Under the pieces are notes generated by a model, which ran no database searches, was not told the origin of the DNA, and saw only the letters and a list, made by a program, of their open reading frames with translations. From NCBI GenBank assembly GCA_946403625.1, contig CAMJAP010000002.1, forward strand, positions 1 through 64,000: a stretch of DNA of 64,000 nt, in the 5' to 3' direction. Shown one piece after another: positions 27,346 to 36,184 of this stretch. The position numbers and the translations under genes were made by a program. The stretch comes from an uncultured Lachnospiraceae bacterium. Lineage in GTDB: Bacteria; Bacillota; Clostridia; Lachnospirales; Lachnospiraceae. Every line of letters begins with the position of its first letter. Within the stretch, counting starts at the first letter, position 1.

Positions 27346-28584
27346 ATGAATTCAGATAAGATAAAGGAAATCGTCGGTGGTGTGACCTCTGCAAAAGGTT
27401 TTCAGGCGGCTTGCTGCGAAGCAGAGATCAAATATAAGAATCGTACGGATATGGCAATGGTTTATTCCGATGTGCCGTGTATCTGTGCCGGAACCTTTAC
27501 CAGTAATGTGGTGAAGGCAGCGTGCGTGCAGTGGGATCAGAAGATCGTGGCATCCGGTGCAAAGATGCAGGCAGTGGTAGTCAATTCCGGTATCGCAAAT
27601 GCATGTACCGGCCAGGAAGGCTGGGATGCGTGTGAGGCTACGGCAAAAGCAGTAGAGAAGGAACTGAATGTACCGGCAGAGAGCGTGGCAGTGGCATCTA
27701 CCGGTGTGATCGGTATGCAGCTTCCGGTGGAGAAGCTGGTAAACGGCGTAGCAAAGATGAGTAAGACTTTGGCAGCAACTGCAGAAGCCGGTACGGCAGC
27801 ATCCAAAGCGATCATGACGACGGATACGATCAACAAAGAGATCGCCGTAACCTTTGAGATCGGCGGCAAGACCGTAACTCTGGGCGGTATGAGCAAGGGT
27901 TCCGGTATGATCCATCCCAATATGTGCACCATGCTCGGGTTCCTTACCACGGACCTGGCGATCGAAAAGGCGCTGTTGCAGGAAGCGCTCAGCGAAGTGA
28001 TCAAAGATACCTTCAATATGATCACGGTGGACGGGGATACTTCTACCAACGATACATTGCTGATCATGGCAAACGGCCTGGCGGAAAACCCGGTCATTGC
28101 CGATAAGGGAGAGGCATATCAGACATTTTACGAAGCATTGTTTACCGTATGCAGATATTTGGCACGCCGGATGGCCGGAGACGGCGAGGGTGCCAGCAAG
28201 CTGTTTGAAGCACGCGTGATAAATGCCAAAACCAAGGATGATGCAAGAACACTGTCCCGCGCGATCGTAGGATCCAACCTGTCTAAGGCAGCCATCTACG
28301 GATGCGATGCAAACTTCGGACGTTTCCTGTGCGCGATGGGATATTCCGGTGCACAGTTCGACCAGAACGATGTGGAACTGTTCTTTGAAAGCAAAGCCGG
28401 CAGACTGCAGGTGTTTGACAAAGGTACGCCGCTGGCATTCGATGAAGATCTGGCAAAGAAGATCATGGAAACGGATGAAGTGACGGTGTTTGTAGATATG
28501 CATGAAGGGACGGAAGAAGCTACCGCTTGGGGCTGCGACCTGACCTATGATTATGTCAAGATCAATGCCGATTATCGGTCATAA
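27346..28584 (+). CDS. argJ: Bifunctional glutamate N-acetyltransferase / ornithine acetyltransferase
   Basis: This moves the acetyl group from N-acetylornithine to glutamate in the cyclic arginine pathway and may also use acetyl-CoA. The 412-residue precursor self-cleaves before a threonine in the motif KGSGMIHPNMCTMLGF, with Cys where most family members have Ala before that Thr. N-terminal (GGVTSAKGFQAACCEAEIK) and C-terminal (SNLSKAAIYGCDANFGR) signatures are intact. TAGGAGAA precedes ATG. argB follows after 18 bases. Confidence 0.96.
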   Translation: MNSDKIKEIVGGVTSAKGFQAACCEAEIKYKNRTDMAMVYSDVPCICAGTFTSNVVKAACVQWDQKIVASGAKMQAVVVNSGIANACTGQEGWDACEATAKAVEKELNVPAESVAVASTGVIGMQLPVEKLVNGVAKMSKTLAATAEAGTAASKAIMTTDTINKEIAVTFEIGGKTVTLGGMSKGSGMIHPNMCTMLGFLTTDLAIEKALLQEALSEVIKDTFNMITVDGDTSTNDTLLIMANGLAENPVIADKGEAYQTFYEALFTVCRYLARRMAGDGEGASKLFEARVINAKTKDDARTLSRAIVGSNLSKAAIYGCDANFGRFLCAMGYSGAQFDQNDVELFFESKAGRLQVFDKGTPLAFDEDLAKKIMETDEVTVFVDMHEGTEEATAWGCDLTYDYVKINADYRS

Positions 28585-28602
28585 GGTTGGGAGGATAGAA
28601 AG

Positions 28603-29493
28603 ATGTATACAAAAGATATTGATAAACTGATCGAAAAGGCGGAAGTGCTGATCGAGGCCCTTCCTTATATCCAGAAGTTTAATCGTCGCATCATCGTCGT
28701 AAAATACGGCGGGAGCGCGATGGCAGATCCGGAACTGCAGAAGAATGTCATTAAGGATGTGACACTGCTCAAGCTGGTTGGTTTCAAGCCGATCATCGTT
28801 CACGGCGGCGGTAAGGAGATCTCTTCCTGGGTGAAGAAAGTCGGCAAGGAAGCAGAGTTCGTAAACGGCCTGCGTGTAACGGATGCCGAGACTATGGAGA
28901 TCGCCGAGATGGTGCTGAACAAGGTCAACAAGCGTCTCGTATCCATGGTAGAAGAACTGGGCGTGCATGCAGTCGGTGTATCCGGTAAGGACGGCAATCT
29001 GCTGAAGGTAGAGAAGCGTTATTCCGACGGTAAGGATATCGGATTTGTCGGACAGATCACCGAAGTAAATCCGAAGATCCTGTTCGATCTGATCGACAAG
29101 GATTTCCTTCCCATCGTTTGCCCGATCGGTATGGATGATCATTTTGACAGTTACAACATCAATGCGGATGATGCGGCTTGCGCGGTAGCAAAGGCAGTCG
29201 GCGCAGAGAAACTGGCATTCTTAACGGATATCGAAGGATTGTATCGCGACATCAATGACAAGTCTTCCTTCATCTCCAGGATCAGCGCATCCGAAGCAAA
29301 GGGCCTGATCGACGGCGGTATTATCGGCGGCGGTATGTTGCCGAAACTGGGCAACTGCATCGATGCGATCGAGAGCGGCGTACAGCGCGTACATATTCTG
29401 GACGGACGATTGGCACACTGCCTGCTGTTGGAGGTATTTACCAATCAGGGTATCGGTACGATGATCGCACCGGATGGTGTGAACCTGGAATAA
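28603..29493 (+). CDS. argB: Acetylglutamate kinase
   Basis: This phosphorylates N-acetylglutamate, normally the arginine-regulated step. At 296 residues it carries the amino-acid kinase motifs [45 protein letters not shown] and [12 protein letters not shown]. The N-terminal helix ([21 protein letters not shown]) is of the kind found in arginine-sensitive hexameric enzymes. It lies between argJ and argD in one operon. Confidence 0.97.
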   Translation: MYTKDIDKLIEKAEVLIEALPYIQKFNRRIIVVKYGGSAMADPELQKNVIKDVTLLKLVGFKPIIVHGGGKEISSWVKKVGKEAEFVNGLRVTDAETMEIAEMVLNKVNKRLVSMVEELGVHAVGVSGKDGNLLKVEKRYSDGKDIGFVGQITEVNPKILFDLIDKDFLPIVCPIGMDDHFDSYNINADDAACAVAKAVGAEKLAFLTDIEGLYRDINDKSSFISRISASEAKGLIDGGIIGGGMLPKLGNCIDAIESGVQRVHILDGRLAHCLLLEVFTNQGIGTMIAPDGVNLE

Positions 29494-29516
29494 GTTCAGA
29501 CAGAGAAAGGCGGTAA

Positions 29517-30710
29517 ATGATGATGAGTCAGATGCAGGAATATATTAACGAAGCAGAAGCAGCCCTGCTGCATACCTACAACCGGTATCAGGTGGTATTT
29601 GACCACGGCGAGGGCGTTCATCTGTATGATATCGAAGGTAAATCGTATCTGGATTTTGTCTCCGGCATCGGCGTGTTTGCGCTGGGTTACGGAAACAAAG
29701 AATACAATGATGCCGTAAAGGCACAGGTGGATAAGATCCTTCATACTTCCAACTATTACTATAATGTACCGGCGATCGAAGCGGCAAAGGCGGTTAAGAA
29801 GATCTCCGGAATGGATCGTATCTTCTTCACCAACAGCGGTGCGGAAGCAATCGAAGGTGCCATCAAGGCAGCCAGAAAATACGGTTATCTGAAAGACGGA
29901 AGAACCGATCACGAGATCATCGCGATGGAGCATTCCTTCCATGGACGTACCATGGGTGCGCTGTCCATTACCGGAAAGAGGGCATATCGTGATCCGTTTG
30001 AGCCGATGATCGGTAACATCCGTTTTGCGGAGTATAACGATATCGACAGTGTCAAAGCGCTGGTGAATGATAAGACCTGTGCGATCATTATGGAGACCGT
30101 ACAGGGCGAAGGCGGTATCTATCCGGCACAGGAAACGTTCTTGAAAGAAGTGCGTGCGATCTGTGATGAGAAGGATATCCTGTTGATCTTAGATGAGATC
30201 CAGTGCGGTATGGGACGTACCGGCGAGTATTATGCATGGCAGCGGTTCGGTGTGAAGCCGGATATCCTGACCACGGCAAAAGCACTGGGCGGCGGTGTGC
30301 CGGTAGGTGCATTTTTGATGACCGAAAAGGTAGCACAGAACAGTCTGGTAGCCGGCGATCATGGTACGACTTACGGCGGCAATCCGCTGGCAGGTGCGGC
30401 GATCGTGGAAGTGATGCGTCAGTTCGAAGAAAAGAAGGTATTGGAAAATGTACGCCGGGTAGGTGCATACCTGTATGAGAAACTGGATGAGATCGCAGCA
30501 TCCCATGCAGACGTGGTAGAACACAGAGGTGTGGGCCTGATGCAGGGACTGGAGTTTGAACATCCGGTAGCGGAGATCATCAACAAGGCTCTGGACAAGG
30601 GACTGGTGCTGATCAATGCCGGTACCAATATCATTCGTTTCCTGCCGCCTCTGGTGATCACGGAAGCAGATGTAGACGCTATGCTGCAGATCCTGAAGGA
30701 GTGTCTGTAA
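29517..30710 (+). CDS. argD: Acetylornithine aminotransferase
   Basis: This PLP-dependent class III aminotransferase makes N-acetylornithine. The 397 residues include FTNSGAEAIEGAIKAARK, EHSFHGRTMGALSITG, LILDEIQCGMGRTG, the PLP lysine in TTAKALGGGVPVGAF, and GTTYGGNPLAGAA. Three successive ATG codons make the exact start uncertain by two residues. argC and argF are not next to it, so the arginine genes are split in this genome. Confidence 0.96.
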   Translation: MMMSQMQEYINEAEAALLHTYNRYQVVFDHGEGVHLYDIEGKSYLDFVSGIGVFALGYGNKEYNDAVKAQVDKILHTSNYYYNVPAIEAAKAVKKISGMDRIFFTNSGAEAIEGAIKAARKYGYLKDGRTDHEIIAMEHSFHGRTMGALSITGKRAYRDPFEPMIGNIRFAEYNDIDSVKALVNDKTCAIIMETVQGEGGIYPAQETFLKEVRAICDEKDILLILDEIQCGMGRTGEYYAWQRFGVKPDILTTAKALGGGVPVGAFLMTEKVAQNSLVAGDHGTTYGGNPLAGAAIVEVMRQFEEKKVLENVRRVGAYLYEKLDEIAASHADVVEHRGVGLMQGLEFEHPVAEIINKALDKGLVLINAGTNIIRFLPPLVITEADVDAMLQILKECL

Positions 30711-30714
30711 GAGC

Positions 30715-32139
30715 ATGCGTGCAAAGACTTATATCTTTATGTTTTTAATCGTGTTCCTTTTGGGCGGCCTGTATCTGGCGCTGCAACCGGCAGACGGTGA
30801 TGACGCGCAGCAGATCCTGCCGATACCAAAGGAAACACAGATCATATCCTTGTGGTATACGGATGCTGCGCTGACAGATTATATCAACAGCGCAGCACTT
30901 ACTTTTTATGAGCGGGAAGGTGTGCGTGTAGAGCCGGTATTAAAGAGCGGTCTGGAGTATATCGAAGAGATCAATATCGCAAGCGTCAGACCTACCGAGG
31001 ATACACCGATCCCGGATCTGTATATTGCGGGATCGGATACTTTGGAAAAAGCGGCGCTGGCAGGTTTGGTGCGCGTGCCGGAAGATCCGGAAAATATCCT
31101 GAACGATTTTAATTTCCCGTCCAATGCGTTGGATGCCGTGACCTATCACGGAGAGAAATACGCGTATCCGTTTTATTTTGACACTGCCTTTTTGCTGTAC
31201 AATCAGACATGGCTTTCGCAGATGGCAGAGGCATCGTTACGCAGCGAGCTGGCCGGACAGGGGCCGGAGGAAGACGGCGATGATGATGCGGCAATGGCAA
31301 TGCAGGAAATGGCGGGAGACGCCGGCGTGCCGGAAGGCTTCACGGAAGAAGAGTGGCAGCAGATGATCGCGGATCGTACACAGGAAATGATCCCGTCTTC
31401 CATCGAAGATATCATGGAACTGGCATCGGAGCAGGCGGCACCGGAAGGCATGGAAAACTTTTTCCTGTGGGATGTATCGGATATCTATTACAACTATTTC
31501 TTCACCGGAGCGTATATGGATGTGGGCGGAAGTTACGGAGACAATCCGGAGATCCTGGACATCTGTAACGAAGACACCGTGCAGTGTATGACCGTGTATC
31601 AGGGATTGCATGAATTCTTTTCCATTGAATCCAAAGAGAGCAGTTATGATTCCGTGCTGCAGGAATTTCTTGAAGGAAAGACCCTGTTTACGATCGCAAC
31701 CACCGACGCGTTATCCACTTTGAAAAAGATGTGTGACAGCGGTGAGTTTATTTACGGTTACGGTGTGGCGGAACTGCCGGGCGTAGACAATGCACATATC
31801 GCACGCGGGCTTTCGGAAACCAGTTGTATTGTTGTGAACGGATATACCGAGCACGCAAAGAATGCAAACCTGTTTGCGGAATATCTGATGTATGAGATGA
31901 CGGATTCGTTGTACGAGCGCACGGGAAAACTTCCATGCATCGGTAGTCTTGCGGAAGATATTCATTCGGCGGAAGATGTGGTGCGACGCATTTATCGTGA
32001 CAGCACGCCGCTGCCGAAAATGCTGCGGCTCAGTAATTTCTGGGCAGAGCTGGAGCAGGCTTATACAAGAGTGTGGGATGGCGAAGATCCCCGCACGGAA
32101 CTGGAAGAACTGGATGCGCAGATGCGTTCGCAGTTGTAA
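30715..32139 (+). CDS. Extracellular solute-binding protein, orphan
   Basis: This 474-residue protein has an N-terminal hydrophobic segment (TYIFMFLIVFLLGGLYLAL) but no lipobox cysteine. It is therefore either secreted or held by an uncleaved anchor. The rest resembles family 1 sugar-binding proteins: IISLWYTDAALTDYINSAALTFYEREGVRVEPV, PDLYIAGSDTLEKAALAGLV, EKYAYPFYFDTAFLLYNQTW. An acidic, methionine-rich insertion lies near residues 180-240. No permease or ATPase is adjacent. It starts four bases after argD and could be cotranscribed with the arginine operon. Confidence 0.8.
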   Translation: MRAKTYIFMFLIVFLLGGLYLALQPADGDDAQQILPIPKETQIISLWYTDAALTDYINSAALTFYEREGVRVEPVLKSGLEYIEEINIASVRPTEDTPIPDLYIAGSDTLEKAALAGLVRVPEDPENILNDFNFPSNALDAVTYHGEKYAYPFYFDTAFLLYNQTWLSQMAEASLRSELAGQGPEEDGDDDAAMAMQEMAGDAGVPEGFTEEEWQQMIADRTQEMIPSSIEDIMELASEQAAPEGMENFFLWDVSDIYYNYFFTGAYMDVGGSYGDNPEILDICNEDTVQCMTVYQGLHEFFSIESKESSYDSVLQEFLEGKTLFTIATTDALSTLKKMCDSGEFIYGYGVAELPGVDNAHIARGLSETSCIVVNGYTEHAKNANLFAEYLMYEMTDSLYERTGKLPCIGSLAEDIHSAEDVVRRIYRDSTPLPKMLRLSNFWAELEQAYTRVWDGEDPRTELEELDAQMRSQL

Positions 32140-32154
32140 GAATATGCAAAACAG

Positions 32155-32208
32155 ATCGGACATGATTCTCTGGAAAATGACAGTGAATGTGTCCGATTAA
32201 TTTTTTTT
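32155..32208 (+). terminator. Terminator after the orphan binding protein
   Basis: ATCGGACA pairs with TGTCCGAT around a 27-base loop, followed by TTAATTTTTTTT. Confidence 0.7.
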
Positions 32209-32217
32209 GAAAACTTC

Positions 32218-32246
32218 TTGAATCTTGAATCGTGATATCTTACAAT
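32218..32246 (+). promoter_or_regulatory. SigA promoter of comEA
   Basis: TTGAAT, 17 bases, TACAAT lies about 65 bases before the comEA ATG. Confidence 0.6.
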
Positions 32247-32310
32247 AAAACTTGCAAGTGATGTCTGAGAAGGCCTTTTATACGACTAGCACGTGTAGAA
32301 GGAGCACATC

Positions 32311-32955
32311 ATGAGAAACAGGAAAACAGATTTTCTGAAAGTAGTTGCGATAGTTTTATTTCTGACAGGGTGCGGATCCGCACAGACATATCTGACGGGA
32401 CAGTTGGAACGGGCGACCGGAGGAAGGGATACCTTCACGGTGTCGGAAACGGAGCAGTCCGAAACAGAGGAAACTGAGGACGCGCACACACAGGCAGAGG
32501 AAGAAGAGCCGGCTGTGTGTTTTGTGCATGTCAGCGGTGCCGTACAGGATCCGGGAGTGTATGAACTGCCGGCGGGAAGTCGTTTGTATGAGGCAGTCGA
32601 TCTGGCCGGTGGTCTTACGGAGGATGCTGCAGAGGCGTACTGCAATCTGGCGGCCCCGATCGAGGATGGCACGCAGTATCATATTCCCACGAAGGAAGAG
32701 GCGGAAGCACTCGGTACACCGTCCGGAGGAACGACACAGACAGGTGCGCGAACCGCAGACGGCAAGCTGGATCTGAACCGTGCCACCAAAGAAGAACTGA
32801 CGGAGCTTCCCGGGATCGGGGAAAGCAAAGCGGAAGCGATACTGACTTATCGTGAAGAGCACGGAGGTTTCGGTAGCACGGAAGAACTGAAACAGGTATC
32901 CGGGATCGGAGACGCGACCTTTGAAAAACTACGGGATGATATTACAGTGAAATGA
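32311..32955 (+). CDS. comEA: ComEA-family DNA-binding lipoprotein
   Basis: This is the surface DNA receptor of competence systems. The 214 residues comprise a lipoprotein signal (VAIVLFLTGCG, cysteine near 23), a Thr/Glu-rich linker, an SLBB domain (CFVHVSGAVQDPGVYELPAGSRLYEAVDLAGGL, about 70-130) and two helix-hairpin-helix motifs at the C-terminus (LTELPGIGESKAEAILTYREEHGGFGS, LKQVSGIGDATFEKL). The lipobox is unusual; B. subtilis ComEA is anchored by a TM helix. AGAAGGAG precedes ATG. Confidence 0.92.
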   Translation: MRNRKTDFLKVVAIVLFLTGCGSAQTYLTGQLERATGGRDTFTVSETEQSETEETEDAHTQAEEEEPAVCFVHVSGAVQDPGVYELPAGSRLYEAVDLAGGLTEDAAEAYCNLAAPIEDGTQYHIPTKEEAEALGTPSGGTTQTGARTADGKLDLNRATKEELTELPGIGESKAEAILTYREEHGGFGSTEELKQVSGIGDATFEKLRDDITVK

Positions 32956-32998
32956 CAGGCGTCCGTGCATTGGCCGGACGCATAGAGGGATATAGAGT

Positions 32999-33691
32999 AT
33001 GGCCGGAAAAGTATTGATCGTTGATGACGAAAAAGCAATTGTAAAAGGTTTGAAATACAGTATCGAGCAGGATGGTCTGGAAACGGACGCAGCGTATGAC
33101 GGTGAGGAAGCACTGGAGCTGGCACGCACCAATGCGTATGACCTGATCCTTTTGGATCTGATGCTGCCCAAGATCGACGGTATGGAAGTGTGCCGTCAGA
33201 TCCGTTCGTTTTCGGATGTGCCCATTATCTTCCTGACGGCAAAGGGCACGGATATGGACAAGATCATGGGATTTGAATCCGGAGCCGATGATTACATCAC
33301 CAAGCCGTTTAATATTCTGGAAGTGAAAGCGCGTATCAAAGTATTTATGCGTCGCGGGAAAAAGAAGGAAGCACCGAAGCCGGTTAATCCCGGGATTGTG
33401 GAGAACGGTGAGTTTCGTTTTGATATTGATAATCGCAGATTGTATATTCAGGGCAGAGAGATCAATCTGACTGCCAAAGAGTTTGATATCCTGGAACTTT
33501 TGGTAACACATCCGGGCAAGGTCTACAGCAGAGATCAGCTGAAGGAAATGGTGTGGGGCAAAGAGTATACGGGAGATGCGCGTACCGTGGATGTGCATGT
33601 GCGTCGTCTGCGCGAGAAGGTGGAAGAAACACCGGGTGCACCGAAGTATGTACAGACCAAATGGGGCGTAGGTTATTTTTACAAGGGCTAA
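32999..33691 (+). CDS. OmpR/PhoB-family response regulator
   Basis: This 230-residue regulator has a receiver domain with acidic pair DDE (residues 9-11), phosphoacceptor Asp in LILLDLMLP near 53, and the conserved Lys in ITKPFN near 102. A winged-helix DNA-binding domain follows (about 135-230, EFDILELLVTHPGKVYSRDQL, RTVDVHVRRLREKVE, GVGYFYKG). The gene for its partner kinase starts directly after the stop. The ribosome site (GAGGGATATAGAGT) is modest. Confidence 0.95.
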   Translation: MAGKVLIVDDEKAIVKGLKYSIEQDGLETDAAYDGEEALELARTNAYDLILLDLMLPKIDGMEVCRQIRSFSDVPIIFLTAKGTDMDKIMGFESGADDYITKPFNILEVKARIKVFMRRGKKKEAPKPVNPGIVENGEFRFDIDNRRLYIQGREINLTAKEFDILELLVTHPGKVYSRDQLKEMVWGKEYTGDARTVDVHVRRLREKVEETPGAPKYVQTKWGVGYFYKG

Positions 33692-35134
33692 ATGAAAAAA
33701 ATAACGTTTCTTCGGAGTTTCCGACTCCGGATATTTATCATCATTTTGCTGGTGGGTTTGCTGACCGCAGAAACCATGCGCTACGCACAGTTGGGAAACT
33801 ATCGTTCCCAGCTGGTGCAGGAGCGGACCATGGAAGTGACGGAAGCAGCCCGCGTTATGGCAAACAAACTGATCAACTATAACTATCTGCAAAATCCATC
33901 TTCGGAATTGATCGAGTCGCAGTTGGAACAGCTGTCTATGCTGTTTGAAGGGCGCATTATGGTCATCGACGAAAACTTTCGCGTGATCCGGGACACCTAT
34001 GATATCAGTGTCGGCAAAACCATGATCGGCGAAGAAGTGATCCGCAGTTATCAGGGAAAGACGATCACCAATTATGATTCCGGCAGCCGCTATATCGAAG
34101 TGGCGGTGCCTGTGATGCCGCTGACCAAGGCGGGGGACTGGACGCAGACGGAAGGCGTGCTGCTGATCAGTGCTTCAACCGATGACATCTTTCGTAAGGC
34201 GGAAGATATCGGGCGGCGTGCATTGATCATTGAGATCGTGTTTATGATGCTGGTGGTCGGTGTGGCAGCCATCGTAGCCACGGTGATCGTTAAGCCGTTT
34301 GACCGTGTCACCAAAGCTATCGGCAGTGTGGTCACCTTTGATGACGAGACCCCTGTGGTATCGGATTACAAAGAGACGCAGGAAATCGTAGAGGCATTTA
34401 ACAAATTGCGGCAGCGACTCAAAGTGCTGGACGATTCCAGACAGGAATTTGTAAGTAATGTCTCGCATGAATTAAAGACGCCCATCGCTTCAATCAAGGT
34501 GCTTGCGGACTCGCTGAATGTGCAGGAAGAAGTGCCGGTAGAAGTCTACAAAGATTTTATGCAGGATATTTCGGTGGAGATCGATCGTGAGAACGAGATC
34601 ATCACGGACCTGTTGAACCTGGTGCGCATGGAAAAGGGTGCATCCGGACTGAGGATCGAAAACCGCAATATCAATGAACTGCTGGAGCAGGCGGTAAAAC
34701 GTCTCGGTCCTCTGGCACGAAAGAATGAAGTGGACCTGATCCTGGAAAGTCATCGTACCGTGAATGCGGATATCGATGAGGTGAAGTTTACACAGGCGAT
34801 CACCAACCTGATTGAGAACGGGATCAAGTACAACAAACATCCCGGCTGGGTAAAGATCACACTGGATGCGGATCACCAGTATATGACGGTGAATGTTGCC
34901 GATAGCGGTGTGGGTATCCCCGAAGCGGAACAGGGACACATCTACGAGCGATTTTACCGGGGGGACAAATCGCATTCCAAAGAGATCAGCGGTACCGGAC
35001 TGGGGTTGTCGCTGACGCGTAAATCGATCCTGCTGCACCGTGGTTCCATTGAGGTGAAGAGTGTGGTGGGCGAGGGGACGGATTTTGTAGTAAAGATCCC
35101 GTTGAGTTACATTCAGGAGCAGGAAAAGAAATGA
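33692..35134 (+). CDS. Sensor histidine kinase (HAMP, HisKA, HATPase)
   Basis: This 480-residue kinase has TM segments at about 11-28 and 172-195 flanking an extracellular sensor of about 140 residues. A HAMP linker, the phosphoacceptor box SHELKTPIASIKVL (His near 259) and an ATPase domain follow, with N box ITNLIENGIKYN, G1 DSGVGIP and G2 GTGLGLSLTRK. It resembles WalK/PhoR-type envelope kinases. It is adjacent to its regulator and overlaps the GerMN gene by four bases. Confidence 0.95.
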   Translation: MKKITFLRSFRLRIFIIILLVGLLTAETMRYAQLGNYRSQLVQERTMEVTEAARVMANKLINYNYLQNPSSELIESQLEQLSMLFEGRIMVIDENFRVIRDTYDISVGKTMIGEEVIRSYQGKTITNYDSGSRYIEVAVPVMPLTKAGDWTQTEGVLLISASTDDIFRKAEDIGRRALIIEIVFMMLVVGVAAIVATVIVKPFDRVTKAIGSVVTFDDETPVVSDYKETQEIVEAFNKLRQRLKVLDDSRQEFVSNVSHELKTPIASIKVLADSLNVQEEVPVEVYKDFMQDISVEIDRENEIITDLLNLVRMEKGASGLRIENRNINELLEQAVKRLGPLARKNEVDLILESHRTVNADIDEVKFTQAITNLIENGIKYNKHPGWVKITLDADHQYMTVNVADSGVGIPEAEQGHIYERFYRGDKSHSKEISGTGLGLSLTRKSILLHRGSIEVKSVVGEGTDFVVKIPLSYIQEQEKK

Positions 35135-36078
35135 GCCGTATTGTCTTGAAAAAAAAGAGCGTATGCTTGTGGGCGATGCTGTTATGGTTTGGTGTCTTTC
35201 TTCTGAATGCCTGCGGAAAAGCGGATGAGGAAAAGGACAAGGAAGGAACCTATCGAATCTATTATCTGAACAAAGCAGAGACGGCACTTGTATACGAATC
35301 GTATCAGCCCAAGAGCGGCGTGGGAGATGCGGAAAGTTTATTGCCGGAGTTGCTGGGCAAGATGGCAGAGGTGCCGGAGTCGCAGGACTGGCACGCACCG
35401 CTGCAGACAGACTTTTCGATACAGAGCAGTTTTCTGGAAGGCAATCAGGTGGTACTGGTTGCGGATGCGGCTTACAAAGAAATGTCCGCCACCAGAGAAG
35501 TATTGGTACGCGCAGCGTTGGTACGTACGCTGGTACAGATCCCGGGGATCGAGGGCGTAAGCATGCGCATCGGAGAAGAACCGCTTTTGGATCGGTCCGG
35601 CAATCCGATCGGTGTAATGCAGAAAGATACGTTTGTAGATAACGAAGGCGCCGAGATCAATGCATATGATATGGCGGCATTGCATCTTTATTTTGCAGAC
35701 GAGAGCGGAACGCAGCTGATCGAGACCACGCAGAATGTACTCTATAACACCAACCTGTCGATGGAGCGACTGGTGGTAGAGAGCCTGATCGCAGGCCCGG
35801 AAGGAAAAGAAATCTACCGCACCGTGGATCCCGACACCAGGATCCTTTCCGTCACGGATACGGACGGTGTATGCTATGTCAATCTGAGTTCGGAGTTTTT
35901 GAATGCAGCCGGAAATGTTACACCGGAAGTCACGCTGTATTCGATCGTAAATTCGCTGGCGGAACTCAAGGATGTCCACCGCGTGCAGTTCATGGTGAAC
36001 GGTGAGACACAGGTGCTGTACCGTGAGATGATACAGCTGGACAACAGTTTTTCCCGTAATTTGGATATTGTGAAATAA
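35131..36078 (+). CDS. GerMN-domain lipoprotein
   Basis: This 315-residue lipoprotein (signal LLWFGVFLLNACG, cysteine near 27) has two GerMN (sporulation/germination) domains, at about 40-155 and 185-300; the second contains LVVESLIAGPEGKEIYRTVDPDTRILSV. GerMN domains occur in spore and cell-wall proteins such as GerM. The four-base overlap with the kinase suggests it is an accessory or target of that two-component system. In related Clostridia the same trio lies next to comEC. Confidence 0.88.
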   Translation: MSRIVLKKKSVCLWAMLLWFGVFLLNACGKADEEKDKEGTYRIYYLNKAETALVYESYQPKSGVGDAESLLPELLGKMAEVPESQDWHAPLQTDFSIQSSFLEGNQVVLVADAAYKEMSATREVLVRAALVRTLVQIPGIEGVSMRIGEEPLLDRSGNPIGVMQKDTFVDNEGAEINAYDMAALHLYFADESGTQLIETTQNVLYNTNLSMERLVVESLIAGPEGKEIYRTVDPDTRILSVTDTDGVCYVNLSSEFLNAAGNVTPEVTLYSIVNSLAELKDVHRVQFMVNGETQVLYREMIQLDNSFSRNLDIVK

Positions 36079-36148
36079 CGGATATCGGTTCTGCGTTGGG
36101 AGCTGCAGTATCCTTTAGTAAAGGGTACACTGCGCAGGGGATATTCCG
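36079..36148 (+). other. Long imperfect hairpin before comEC
   Basis: CGGATATC...CTGC with CTGCAGTATCCTT pairs imperfectly with AAGGGTACACTGCGCAG...GATATTCCG around the loop TAGT. There is no T-run, so it is not a standard terminator. It may be an mRNA structure in the GerMN-comEC spacer. Confidence 0.4.
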
Positions 36149-36184
36149 ATTATCAGTAGGGATAGGGATAAAAAAGGAATCACA

